The translations under genes were made by a program, and so were the position numbers. A stretch of DNA of 64,000 bases. Origin: JBGFRR01 sp041695045. Its GTDB lineage: Bacteria > Bacteroidota > Ignavibacteria > UBA10030. Positions 34,274 through 42,292 of this stretch are shown here, one piece after another. Under the pieces are notes generated by a model, which did no database searches, had not been told where the DNA came from, and saw nothing but the letters and a program-made list of their open reading frames with translations. Positions within the stretch are counted from its first letter, which is position 1, and each line of letters opens with the position of its first letter. The DNA is taken from positions 23,151 through 87,150 of the forward strand of contig JBGFRR010000063.1 in the NCBI GenBank assembly GCA_041695045.1. The letters are read 5' to 3'.

Positions 34274-34524
34274 ATGTGAAACCTGAAACCGAGCGGCAAC
34301 CAATCCCGCCAAACAGCGGCGGGATCCTCAAAACTTCAGCCACTCTCCCGACTCCGTCGGGTTCGTGGGAAGTTTTGGGACTGAACTATGGCCACCATGT
34401 GAAACCTGAAACCGAGCGGCAACCAATCCCGCCAAACAGCGGCGGGATCCTCAAAACTTCAGCCACTCTCCCGACTCCGTCGGGTTCGTGGGAAGTTTTG
34501 GGACTGAACTATGGCCACCATGTG
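34258..34524. repeat. 123-bp tandem repeat carrying the 5' end of tRNA-His
   Basis: Two identical 123-base units (34258-34380 and 34381-34503) are followed by a 21-base start of a third (34504-34524). Each begins CTGAACTATGGCCACCATGTG, so it repeats the first 16 bases of tRNA-His (as counted on the minus strand, including G-1) plus flanking DNA. Inside each unit are the palindromes TCCCGCC/GGCGGGA and CCCGACTCCGTCGGG. The repeats lie upstream of the tRNA in its transcription direction. Because 123 is divisible by 3, a plus-strand reading frame passes through; I regard that frame as spurious. Confidence 0.9.
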
Positions 34525-34644
34525 CCATGAAGAACGGAAAATGAAAAATTCAAAAAAAGGATATTTCTACAGAACAATCAGGCTCGTGCATCGCTTTTGG
34601 AAAACAACGGATTCCATTATGCCGTTGCCCATTCCCAAGAACGC

Positions 34645-34668
34645 AAAAGCCTGAGTTATCAGGCTTTT
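34645..34668. terminator. Symmetrical rho-independent terminator
   Basis: AAAAGCCTGA, GTTA loop, TCAGGCTTTT form a perfect 10-bp stem with A residues on one side and T residues on the other, so it can act in both directions. It separates the dprA/tRNA region from the operon that begins at 35018. Confidence 0.75.
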
Positions 34669-34717
34669 CGTGCATTACAAAATACCAAAAGTTGACCCCA
34701 AAGGCAAGCGGATTCTT

Positions 34718-34748
34718 TGGCGCTTCGAGGCAATTTTCCCTATCTTTG
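34718..34748 (+). promoter_or_regulatory. Candidate promoter of the carbamoyl-metabolism operon
   Basis: TATCTTTG at 34741-34748 is an exact match to the TAnnTTTG box of Bacteroidetes promoters, and a TTTG lies about 21 bases upstream in place of the -33 element. It is the best promoter-like signal between the terminator at 34645-34668 and the operon start at 35018. Confidence 0.5.
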
Positions 34749-35017
34749 TGTCGCGTTAGTGTGCGAAACGAATCCCAACTCTCTTATGCAATCTCAACGT
34801 CCGCATACGAAGGCAACTCTCACCAAACCACTGCATCACCTGGCGCGCGACGTCCCAAACTGAAGTCGCAGCAGTCTCCCGGTCTGTCAACACGGCACGG
34901 TTTGTACGGCACGTCCGTCAACTTCGATGTGAACAGTCTCGCGCGCGCAACCCGCGGCACCGTGACGATAGAAACCATGACGTAGAATCACCGTAACATA
35001 CCAAGGATCATCATCCG

Positions 35018-35932
35018 ATGAAAAAGAACTTCCTCTGTGTTCGAGATTTTACTTCAGAAGAAATTGTCAAAACATTCGATCTCGCCGCGGCGATGAAAGC
35101 CGACCGCGCGAAGTTCAGCGAGGCACTCAAAGGAAAGACTCTCGCCCTCATTCTTGAAAAACCTTCACTACGCACACGCGTAACGTTCGACGTCGGTATT
35201 CAGCAGTTAGGCGGCTTCTCCGTCACGCTCCTTCCGTCAGAAATCAATCTGGGAAAACGTGAATCGGTGTACGATGTCGCGAAGAACCTCGAGCGCATGG
35301 TTCAGGGAATCATGATCCGGACGTTCGCGCACCAGATCGTCATCGATATGGCCAGATTTGCCTCCATCCCGGTAATCAACGCACTCACAGATTACTCGCA
35401 TCCGTGTCAGGCAATGGCGGATTACTTCACGGTGCAAGAGGTGAAAGGAACTCTCAAGGGTCTCAAGCTCTGCTATGTCGGCGACGGCAACAACGTTGCC
35501 CATTCGTTGATGGTTGCCGGGGCCCGGCTCGGCGTCCATGTTACTGTGGTATGCCCGGAAGGGCACAAGCCGAAACCGCAGGCCATTGAGCATGCCCGCG
35601 AAGATGCAAAGCTGACAGGCGCATCGATCGAGATCGTCCATGATCCCGTGGCTGGAGTGAACGGCGCAGATATTGTCTACACCGACGTCTGGGCATCGAT
35701 GGGACAGGAGTCCGAAGCCGAGGCACGGAAAAAGGTCTTCCTGCCGTTCCAGGTAAATAGCACGCTCATGTCCCACGCTAAGAACGACGCGATCTTCATG
35801 CACTGCCTCCCCGCGCACCGGGGTGAAGAAGTGACTGACGAGGTGATCGATTCTCCCAACTCGGTTGTCTTCCAGGAAGCGGAAAACCGTCTCCACGTTC
35901 AGAAAGCAATCATGTACCAACTTATGAAATGA
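35018..35932 (+). CDS. argF: Ornithine carbamoyltransferase
   Basis: The 304-residue enzyme exchanges carbamoyl phosphate and ornithine for citrulline and phosphate, in either direction depending on conditions. The carbamoyl-phosphate site is KPSLRTRVTF, the HPCQ motif is in DYSHPCQAMADYFT, the ornithine-binding loop is DVWASMGQE, and HCLPAHRGEEVTDEVID ends the active site. The gene overlaps the carbamate kinase gene by 4 bases. With a carbamate kinase and an ornithine aminotransferase in the same operon, the likely direction is citrulline breakdown, yielding ATP and ornithine. The SLRTR form of the usual STRTR motif is a mild departure. No argininosuccinate genes are near. Confidence 0.93.
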   Translation: MKKNFLCVRDFTSEEIVKTFDLAAAMKADRAKFSEALKGKTLALILEKPSLRTRVTFDVGIQQLGGFSVTLLPSEINLGKRESVYDVAKNLERMVQGIMIRTFAHQIVIDMARFASIPVINALTDYSHPCQAMADYFTVQEVKGTLKGLKLCYVGDGNNVAHSLMVAGARLGVHVTVVCPEGHKPKPQAIEHAREDAKLTGASIEIVHDPVAGVNGADIVYTDVWASMGQESEAEARKKVFLPFQVNSTLMSHAKNDAIFMHCLPAHRGEEVTDEVIDSPNSVVFQEAENRLHVQKAIMYQLMK

Positions 35933-36888
35933 CCATAACCACTGTTGTACGAAAAAGCGCCGTGATTGCGATCGGAGGAAATTCGTTGCTCCGTGCTGGT
36001 GAACGCGGAACAATTGAAGAGCAACTCCGAAACGCACATACCACGGCTCGCGCTATTGTCCGTCTCGTTGAACGCGGGTGGAAAATCGTGATTACGCATG
36101 GAAACGGGCCGCAGGTTGGTGCAGCACTTCTCCGTTCAGAGCGCGCCGCAGCAGAGGTGTACACCCATCCCCTCGACGTGTGTGTGGCGACGACTCAATG
36201 CGAGATCGGCTATCTTCTGCAGCGCGCGATGGAATTCGAACTCCGGCAAATCGGCCTCTTTACTCCCATCATGACGGTTCTGACGCAAGTCAGGGTCAAT
36301 AAAGATGACCCTGCTTTTCAGAATCCAACGAAACCAATCGGCCCTTTCTACTCGAAGCTCGATGCAGAAGAAAAACAGCGGCGGTTTGGTTGGAAGATGG
36401 TCGAAGATCCGGCGCGCGGCTACCGTCGCGTCGTGCCCTCCCCTGAGCCCGTCGAGGTTTTTGAAGAAGACATTATCCGGAAGATCCTCGGCCTTGGGAT
36501 GATCGTGATCGCCGTGGGCGGCGGTGGTATTCCCGTCATCGAACATCCCGGATACAAAGTAGAAGGAGTGGAAGCAGTCATCGACAAAGACCGGGCTTCG
36601 GCGTTGTTGGCAGCGGGACTGGGCGTTGATCTCTTTCTTATCAGTACCGATGCAGATCAGGTCTACCTGGATTTCACGAAGCCGACCAAACGCGGCATCC
36701 CCAAGGCGACGGCCTCGGAGATGGCTTCCCATTTGAAGGCGGGGCAGTTTCCCGCCGGAAGCATGGGACCCAAAGTCGAGTCCGCAATTCAATTCCTCCA
36801 CAAAGGGGGGAAAGAAGTTATCATCACATCGTTTAAGTATCTTCTCGAAGCGATCGACGGCAAAATGGGAACGCATATCGTCCCATAA
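35929..36888 (+). CDS. arcC: Carbamate kinase
   Basis: This 319-residue carbamate kinase transfers phosphate between carbamoyl phosphate and ADP, producing ATP and carbamate, which falls apart to ammonia and carbon dioxide. The ATP-grasp-like amino-acid kinase fold is marked by VIAIGGNSLL, ITHGNGPQVG, and GLGMIVIAVGGGGIPVI, and DKDRASALLAAGLGVDLFLISTDADQVY contains the nucleotide site. AGSMGPKVESAIQFL is the family's C-terminal signature. Together with the carbamoyltransferases on either side, it would drain carbamoyl phosphate from citrulline or carbamoyl-aspartate for ATP synthesis. The 4-base overlap with argF implies coupled translation. Confidence 0.95.
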   Translation: MTITTVVRKSAVIAIGGNSLLRAGERGTIEEQLRNAHTTARAIVRLVERGWKIVITHGNGPQVGAALLRSERAAAEVYTHPLDVCVATTQCEIGYLLQRAMEFELRQIGLFTPIMTVLTQVRVNKDDPAFQNPTKPIGPFYSKLDAEEKQRRFGWKMVEDPARGYRRVVPSPEPVEVFEEDIIRKILGLGMIVIAVGGGGIPVIEHPGYKVEGVEAVIDKDRASALLAAGLGVDLFLISTDADQVYLDFTKPTKRGIPKATASEMASHLKAGQFPAGSMGPKVESAIQFLHKGGKEVIITSFKYLLEAIDGKMGTHIVP

Positions 36889-36906
36889 AACAAGAGCGAG
36901 AATCCT

Positions 36907-37824
36907 ATGAAACTCAATCACGTGATGAGCTCTCAGCAGTTTTCCGTTCCTATGCTGATGGAGTTGTTTCACCGGACGCGGCACATGGAGCGCATCGTTC
37001 AGCGGGGCGGCACAAAGGATTATCAGGATAAAATTATGGCCACACTCTTCTACAGGCCATCAACCCGAACACGCTTCTCATTCGAGGCGGCGATGCATCG
37101 TCTCGGCGGAGGGGTACTCTCAACGGAGTTTGCCAACGAATTTTCCTCCGAGGTGAAGGGGGAACAACTCGAAGACACCATCCGCATTATTGGAACTCAT
37201 TGCGATGTCATTGTTTTGCGGCATTCAGAGGAGGGAGGAGCCGCGCGGGCCGCGGCGGTCTCTCCCGTTCCGGTGATCAACGCGGGGGACGGACAGGGAG
37301 GGCAACATCCGACTCAGGCCTTGCTCGACCTCTACACGATTTACAACGAATGCAAGACGCTCGACGGATTGTCGGTAGCGATGATCGGGGCACTGGATAC
37401 CGGCCGTACAGTCCGCTCTCTGGCGTACCTGCTGAGCAAATTTGAACGGACAAAACTCTACTTCCTCGCTCCCCCAGAGATGCAGGTAAGGCACGATATC
37501 CTGAATCATCTGGATGAGAACAGCGTTGCATACGAAATCGCTTCCGACCCGTCCACTGTTTTGCCTCAGGTTGATGTCGTGTACCAAACGAGAATCGACC
37601 GGGAGAGACTTCACAAGAGCGATGTCGACCTCTCGCAGTATAACATCGACGCGAAGACTCTGGCACGGATGAAACCGAATGCCATCATCATGCATCCTCT
37701 TCCCCGGTCGGTGGAAATCGATGCTTCTGTGGATCAGGATCCTCGTTCGGCCTATTTCCGCCAATCACGAAACGGTCTCTTCGTTCGAATGGCATTGTTG
37801 ACGTTACTCTTCGATTATCCTTAG
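36907..37824 (+). CDS. pyrB: Aspartate carbamoyltransferase catalytic chain
   Basis: The 305-residue catalytic chain joins carbamoyl phosphate to aspartate as the first committed step of pyrimidine synthesis. Motifs are YRPSTRTRFSFEAAMHRLGG (phosphate site), SSEVKGEQLEDT with the loop lysine, GGQHPTQALLDLYTI, and MHPLPRSVEIDASVDQDPRSAYFRQ. No regulatory chain gene (pyrI) follows, so it may be unregulated or serve catabolism. Its location between carbamate kinase and ornithine aminotransferase, rather than with other pyr genes, is unusual. It is separated from its neighbours by 18 and 19 bases, as expected inside one operon. Confidence 0.93.
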   Translation: MKLNHVMSSQQFSVPMLMELFHRTRHMERIVQRGGTKDYQDKIMATLFYRPSTRTRFSFEAAMHRLGGGVLSTEFANEFSSEVKGEQLEDTIRIIGTHCDVIVLRHSEEGGAARAAAVSPVPVINAGDGQGGQHPTQALLDLYTIYNECKTLDGLSVAMIGALDTGRTVRSLAYLLSKFERTKLYFLAPPEMQVRHDILNHLDENSVAYEIASDPSTVLPQVDVVYQTRIDRERLHKSDVDLSQYNIDAKTLARMKPNAIIMHPLPRSVEIDASVDQDPRSAYFRQSRNGLFVRMALLTLLFDYP

Positions 37825-37843
37825 CAAAGACTGGTGGTGCAAA

Positions 37844-39082
37844 ATGAAAACGAACGATTACATCGAACTCGAACAGAAGTACGGCGCCCGGAACTACGCT
37901 CCTCTCGACATCGTCCTCCAAAAAGGAGAAGGCGTCTGGGTCACCGACGTTGACGGCAAGAGGTACATGGATTGCCTTGCAGCGTACTCTGCGCTGAACC
38001 AAGGGCACTGTCATCCCCGCATCGTCGAAGCATTCACCGCGCAGGCGCGTGAACTCTCCTTGACGAGCCGCGCCTTTCGAAATGACAAACTCGGCCTTCT
38101 CTACAAAGAGCTTCATCGGCAGACAGGATATGAGATGTTCCTGCCGATGAACTCAGGTGCGGAAGCAGTGGAAACAGCGGTCAAGGCGGCACAGAAGTGG
38201 GGATACACAAAAAAAGGTATCCCGGAAAACAGAGCCGAGATCATCTGCGCGTCGGAGAACTTCCACGGCCGCACGACAACGATCATCAGCTTTTCGACTG
38301 AAAAGCAGTACCGTGAGGGATTCGGGCCCTACACGCCGGGGTTCCCGATCGTCCGCTATGGCGATCTTGAGGATTTGAAGTCGAAGATTACTCCACATAC
38401 CGCCGCGTTCCTCGTTGAACCCATCCAGGGAGAGTCAGGGGTTGTGATCCCCCCCGACGGCTATCTGAAAGAAGCGGCAGAAATCTGTCGAACCAACAAC
38501 ATGCTCCTGATCCTCGATGAGATTCAATCGGGATTGGGGCGGGCGGGAAAGATGTTTGCCTTCGAGTACGAAGGAATTCGGCCCGATATGGTCATCATCG
38601 GCAAAGCACTCTCCGGCGGATTGTATCCGGTCTCTGCCGTTCTCTCCCGAGCAGACATCCTCGGTGTGTTCAACCCTGGCGAGCATGGATCGACGTTTGG
38701 CGGAAACCCCCTCGCCTGTGCCACCGCAATCGCCGCGCTCCGCGTGATTGAAGAAGAGAAGCTGGTGGAGCGTTCGTTTGAATTGGGCAAATACTTTCTG
38801 CAAAAGCTTCTGACGATCCGGAGTCCGCGCGTCAAGAAGATTCGAGGACGAGGATTATGGATCGGCATAGTCCTCGATACGAATGCACGCCCATACTGCG
38901 AGGCGCTGATGGAGAAAGGGATCCTCTGCAAGGAAACACACGACACCGTGATACGCATCGCGCCCCCCTTGATCATCACAAAGGATGAAATTGATTGGGC
39001 ATTTGAGCGATTCAAGAGTGTGATTGAAAATCTCGTCACAACAAGAACAGCAGAAGAGAGGAAACTTGTATGGCAGAAATGA
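37844..39082 (+). CDS. rocD: Ornithine-oxo-acid transaminase
   Basis: The 412-residue PLP enzyme moves the delta-amino group of ornithine to 2-oxoglutarate, giving glutamate semialdehyde and glutamate. LILDEIQSGLGRAGKMFAFEY contains the PLP-binding aspartate and IIGKALSGGLYPVSAVL contains the lysine that holds the cofactor; YMDCLAAYSALNQGHCHPRI and FHGRTTTIISFS are further family landmarks. The close relative acetylornithine aminotransferase is the alternative, but LAAYSALNQGHCHPRI resembles ornithine aminotransferases. It overlaps the downstream GTPase gene by 13 bases, so the two are translationally linked. Confidence 0.9.
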   Translation: MKTNDYIELEQKYGARNYAPLDIVLQKGEGVWVTDVDGKRYMDCLAAYSALNQGHCHPRIVEAFTAQARELSLTSRAFRNDKLGLLYKELHRQTGYEMFLPMNSGAEAVETAVKAAQKWGYTKKGIPENRAEIICASENFHGRTTTIISFSTEKQYREGFGPYTPGFPIVRYGDLEDLKSKITPHTAAFLVEPIQGESGVVIPPDGYLKEAAEICRTNNMLLILDEIQSGLGRAGKMFAFEYEGIRPDMVIIGKALSGGLYPVSAVLSRADILGVFNPGEHGSTFGGNPLACATAIAALRVIEEEKLVERSFELGKYFLQKLLTIRSPRVKKIRGRGLWIGIVLDTNARPYCEALMEKGILCKETHDTVIRIAPPLIITKDEIDWAFERFKSVIENLVTTRTAEERKLVWQK

Positions 39083-40404
39083 AGCGCGTGAGAACGATCA
39101 TCATCGGTGCAGCGGGACGCGATTTCCACAACTTCAACATGATCTATCGCGACAACGAGCGATATGACGTCGTCGCATTCACGGCCGCACAGATTCCGAA
39201 TATTGCAGGGCGAAAATACCCTGCTTCATTGGCCGGGAAACTGTACCCGAAGGGAATTCCCATTTTCAGGGAACAGGACCTTGAAAAGATCATTCGCGAG
39301 TACGATGTCGAAGAAGCGGTCTTCTCGTACAGCGACATCTCCTACAACCATGTCATGAGCATCGGTTCGCGAGTCACGACGGCCGGTGCCCACTTCAAGA
39401 TTCTCAGCATCCCCGACACGATGCTCGTTTCCAAGAAACCCGTCGTTTCGGTTTGCGCCGTACGGACTGGAAGTGGAAAAAGTCAGACGTGCAGAAAGGT
39501 TTCGCGCATTCTTCGGGATCTCGGGTACAAAGTCGCCGTCGTGCGTCATCCGATGCCGTATGGGGACTTGGAGAAGCAGAAGGTTCAGCGCTTTGCCACC
39601 GTTCAAGACCTCCATCGCCATCACTGCACCATCGAAGAGATGGAGGAATACGAGCCGCACATCACGAGCGGCAGCATTGTTTACGCGGGAGTGGACTATC
39701 AGCCAATTCTGGAGGACGCAGAGCGGGAAGCGGATATGATCATCTGGGACGGAGGCAACAACGATTCCCCCTTCTTCGAGCCGGATCTTACGATCGTCGT
39801 CACCGATCCTCTCCGCGTCGGCAACGAGCTTACCTACTATCCGGGGGAGTCAAATCTCCGGATGGCTGACGTTGTGATTATCAACAAGATCGATTCGGCG
39901 GAACCCCGCGCGATATTTGCTCTGCGCGAAAACATCCGCAAAGTGAACACATTCGGGCGAATCATCGAAGCGGCGTCTCCGATTTTCGCGGAACACAGCG
40001 ATAAGATCGCGGGAAAACGGGTTTTGGTCATCGAGGATGGACCGACTCTGACACACGGGGAGATGCGATACGGAGCCGGGACCGTCGCCGCACAGAAGTT
40101 CGGCGCGTCGGAGATCATCGATCCGCGTCCCTACGCCGTCGGTGAAATCAAGAAGACCTATGAGATGTATCCCAACATCGGCATCCTTCTTCCGGCAATG
40201 GGATATGGTAAGCAACAGATCAAGGATCTTGAGGCGACCATCAACAAAACCCCATGCGACGCGGTCGTCATCGGAACACCCATCAACCTCACACGTATTG
40301 TGAAGATGAAGAAGCCTGCGTACCGCGTCTACTATGAACTTGAGGAGATCGGCGAGCCGAGTCTCAAGAGCATTCTGACGGCATTCACAACAACCATGAA
40401 GTAG
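39070..40404 (+). CDS. GTPase resembling cyclic 2,3-diphosphoglycerate synthetase, function unknown
   Basis: The 444-residue protein starts with a Rossmann-like domain (VRTIIIGAAGRDFHNFNMIYRD) and continues with a P-loop NTPase domain. CAVRTGSGKSQTC (about residue 132) is the Walker A motif, IIWDGGNNDSPFF a Walker B-like segment, and VVIINKIDSAE a GTP-binding NKxD-type motif. Archaeal relatives make cyclic 2,3-diphosphoglycerate; bacterial homologues have no role I know of. Here it is the last gene of an operon for carbamoyl and ornithine metabolism, overlapping rocD. I suggest a regulatory or metabolite-making role in that pathway, without evidence for the substrate. Confidence 0.8.
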   Translation: MAEMKRVRTIIIGAAGRDFHNFNMIYRDNERYDVVAFTAAQIPNIAGRKYPASLAGKLYPKGIPIFREQDLEKIIREYDVEEAVFSYSDISYNHVMSIGSRVTTAGAHFKILSIPDTMLVSKKPVVSVCAVRTGSGKSQTCRKVSRILRDLGYKVAVVRHPMPYGDLEKQKVQRFATVQDLHRHHCTIEEMEEYEPHITSGSIVYAGVDYQPILEDAEREADMIIWDGGNNDSPFFEPDLTIVVTDPLRVGNELTYYPGESNLRMADVVIINKIDSAEPRAIFALRENIRKVNTFGRIIEAASPIFAEHSDKIAGKRVLVIEDGPTLTHGEMRYGAGTVAAQKFGASEIIDPRPYAVGEIKKTYEMYPNIGILLPAMGYGKQQIKDLEATINKTPCDAVVIGTPINLTRIVKMKKPAYRVYYELEEIGEPSLKSILTAFTTTMK

Positions 40405-40621
40405 CGGATCTACGGCAGTACAGAATGCGCATCTCGACCGTCCATCCCTTCTCGTCACCTGCGTAAAGCCCGTGATGCCCGGCCGCTGCCAGACGGATGA
40501 AGGCAAATCAGAAGCAGCGGTGGCGTCGATTGTTCATCATTCCAAACATCCGCGGGTTGCTTTCACTTGTACTTTTTTTTGACTATACTGCTTCTGCATT
40601 TGCGAATGATGTCATAGTGCG

Positions 40622-40837
40622 ATGGCCACACCACAGGGGATATCGATCCACCCGGACACCGCGACCCTCCGGTTCGCGTGCGACCTCCAGCGCTGTCAAG
40701 GAGCGTGCTGCACACTCCCCGGCGGCCGAGGTGCCCCGTTATTTGACAGCGAAGTAGGAGAAATCGAGAAGGCGTATTCCGAACTCGTTCGTCTTGCACA
40801 TCTGAATGAAGAATCCGAGGAACTGGCCGAGCGATGA
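40622..40837 (+). pseudogene. Truncated DUF3109 protein (N-terminal fragment)
   Basis: The 71 residues match only the N-terminal third of DUF3109 proteins, which usually have about 190. CDLQRCQGACCTLPGGRGAPL retains the first cysteines of the family's presumed metal site, but the rest, including the later cysteines, is absent. The frame ends in LNEESEELAER, and its TGA overlaps the rpoN start by 4 bases. An internal deletion that fused the beginning of the gene to the rpoN start would explain this. It may still be translated as a small protein that couples initiation of rpoN. Confidence 0.7.
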
Positions 40838-42279
40838 TCAATCTGCAGCAACAACTCCGCATGGGTTTGAAACTGACGCCGCAGCAGGTGCAGTACCTTA
40901 AGCTGTTGCAGCTTCCGACCATCGCCATGGAACAGCGGATCAAAACGGAGCTCGAGCTGAACCCTATGTTAGAGATTGATGAAAGCATGACGCAGACACT
41001 CGAGCAGGAGGAGCCGGAAGCGGTACTCGAACAGGTCGGCGAAGACGGTGCCGAGAAGAAGGCGGAGGATTCCTATACGCTTGACGATTACATGAACGAC
41101 GACCTGGAAGGATACAAGAGCCCCGAGCGCTCGTTCAACACACCGGATGACGAAGAAGCCTACGAACCCCTCATCCCCTCAACAATCCCGCTGTCTGAAC
41201 GCCTGCTTTCGCAGTTTCGCCTTCTCGATGTCGATGAGACCGACATTCTGCTCGCAGAAGAGATCATCGGCAATGTGGATGAGGATGGATATCTGCGGCG
41301 CGAGTTAGCGCTCATTGTGCAGGATTTGAACTTGAGCTTTGGACTCTCCATCGGCATTGAACACGCCGAGTGCGTACTCAAGAAGATTCAACAGTTAGAC
41401 CCGCCGGGGATAGGCGCACGTCATCTGCAGGAGTGTCTCATTGCCCAACTGACTGTGGGAAAATTCGACCCCGTGCTGAAAGAGCTTGCGCTCCGGATTG
41501 TGCGAGACTGTTTCGACGACCTCAAGCAGAAACGGTTCGATACACTCACTCAACATCTGCAGATTTCGACCGACACACTGAAGAAGGTGCTCGACCTTAT
41601 CCAGCATCTCAACCCGAAGCCCGGCGAAGGACAGTTCACACCGCATGAGAACTACATTACCCCGGATTTCATCGTGCGAAAGGATGACGACGATTTCATC
41701 ATCCTCCTGAACGATAGAAACATTCCACCCCTCCGGCTCAACCGGGCGTACAAGGAGCTTGCCACCGCGCGCAATCGGAAAACAGACCGCGAAGCGAAAG
41801 ATTTCATCAGAAAAAAATTTGAATCCGCTAAATGGTTTATCGCCTCCATCCACCAGCGGAGGGAGACGCTGCTGAAAGTCATGCGCGCCATCATCGACCG
41901 GCAGCGGCAGTGGTTCGAAGAGGGAGAGGTGCTGAAGCCGATGATTTACAAGGACATTGCCGGTGCGGTCGGCGTGGATATTTCGACGATCAGCCGCGTC
42001 GTAAACAACAAGTATGTGCAGACGGAGTACGGCGTCTTTCCGCTCAAGTACTTCTTCACGGCGGGACTCGAATCGGAGAACGGCGAGAACATTTCCAACC
42101 TGATGGTGAAACAACACGTCAAAGAAATCATCGACACCGAAGACCCGCAGAAGCCACTGAACGACGACCAGATTGCCGAAATCCTCCGCTCCGAAGGCAT
42201 CAAGATTGCGCGTCGAACCGTAGCCAAATACCGCGAGATGCTCGGCCTCCCCGTTGCACGCATGAGAAGAAAACTGTAG
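40834..42279 (+). CDS. rpoN: RNA polymerase sigma-54 factor
   Basis: The 481-residue sigma-54 begins with Region I (LQQQLRMGLKLTPQQVQYLKLLQLP), the glutamine- and leucine-rich segment contacted by activators. An acidic linker follows (residues 45-95). The core-binding region and the DNA-binding domains end in the RpoN box, ARRTVAKYRE, near residues 463-472, with the usual basic tail. The helix-turn-helix is in KDIAGAVGVDISTISRVVNNKYVQT. It depends on AAA+ activators, none of which is in this window. Its ATG overlaps the stop of the DUF3109 fragment, and hslV follows 13 bases later. Confidence 0.96.
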   Translation: MINLQQQLRMGLKLTPQQVQYLKLLQLPTIAMEQRIKTELELNPMLEIDESMTQTLEQEEPEAVLEQVGEDGAEKKAEDSYTLDDYMNDDLEGYKSPERSFNTPDDEEAYEPLIPSTIPLSERLLSQFRLLDVDETDILLAEEIIGNVDEDGYLRRELALIVQDLNLSFGLSIGIEHAECVLKKIQQLDPPGIGARHLQECLIAQLTVGKFDPVLKELALRIVRDCFDDLKQKRFDTLTQHLQISTDTLKKVLDLIQHLNPKPGEGQFTPHENYITPDFIVRKDDDDFIILLNDRNIPPLRLNRAYKELATARNRKTDREAKDFIRKKFESAKWFIASIHQRRETLLKVMRAIIDRQRQWFEEGEVLKPMIYKDIAGAVGVDISTISRVVNNKYVQTEYGVFPLKYFFTAGLESENGENISNLMVKQHVKEIIDTEDPQKPLNDDQIAEILRSEGIKIARRTVAKYREMLGLPVARMRRKL

Positions 42280-42292
42280 AAGGCACGACACC

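Larger units (their letters stand above)
34525..35017. other. Non-coding stretch with terminator and operon promoter, including long leader
   Basis: No convincing gene was found in this 490-base stretch. It holds a symmetrical terminator at 34645-34668 and the promoter-like TATCTTTG box at 34741-34748. About 265 bases separate that box from the ornithine carbamoyltransferase start, an unusually long leader. A short frame (34786 ATG, about 24 codons, rich in His, Lys and Thr) occurs in the leader, but it has no clear ribosome-binding site and I do not call it a gene. A 97-codon plus-strand frame overlapping it looks spurious. Confidence 0.5.

Noticed and set aside
34258..34524. CRISPR array
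   Set aside because: The repeats are 123 bases long, directly abutting, without spacers, and no cas gene is present. No other direct repeat array was found in the window.
34207..34530. Plus-strand frame with two identical repeats of a 41-residue peptide across the tRNA-His region
   Set aside because: It runs through the tRNA gene and a 123-base tandem DNA repeat whose length is a multiple of three, so an open repeated frame is expected by chance. It has no recognisable domain.
34692..34985. 97-codon plus-strand frame upstream of the ornithine carbamoyltransferase gene
   Set aside because: No family resemblance, no ribosome-binding site, and it overlaps the promoter-like box and the operon leader.
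35018..37824. Complete arginine deiminase pathway
   Set aside because: Ornithine carbamoyltransferase and carbamate kinase are present, but no arginine deiminase or arginine-ornithine antiporter gene is in the operon or window.
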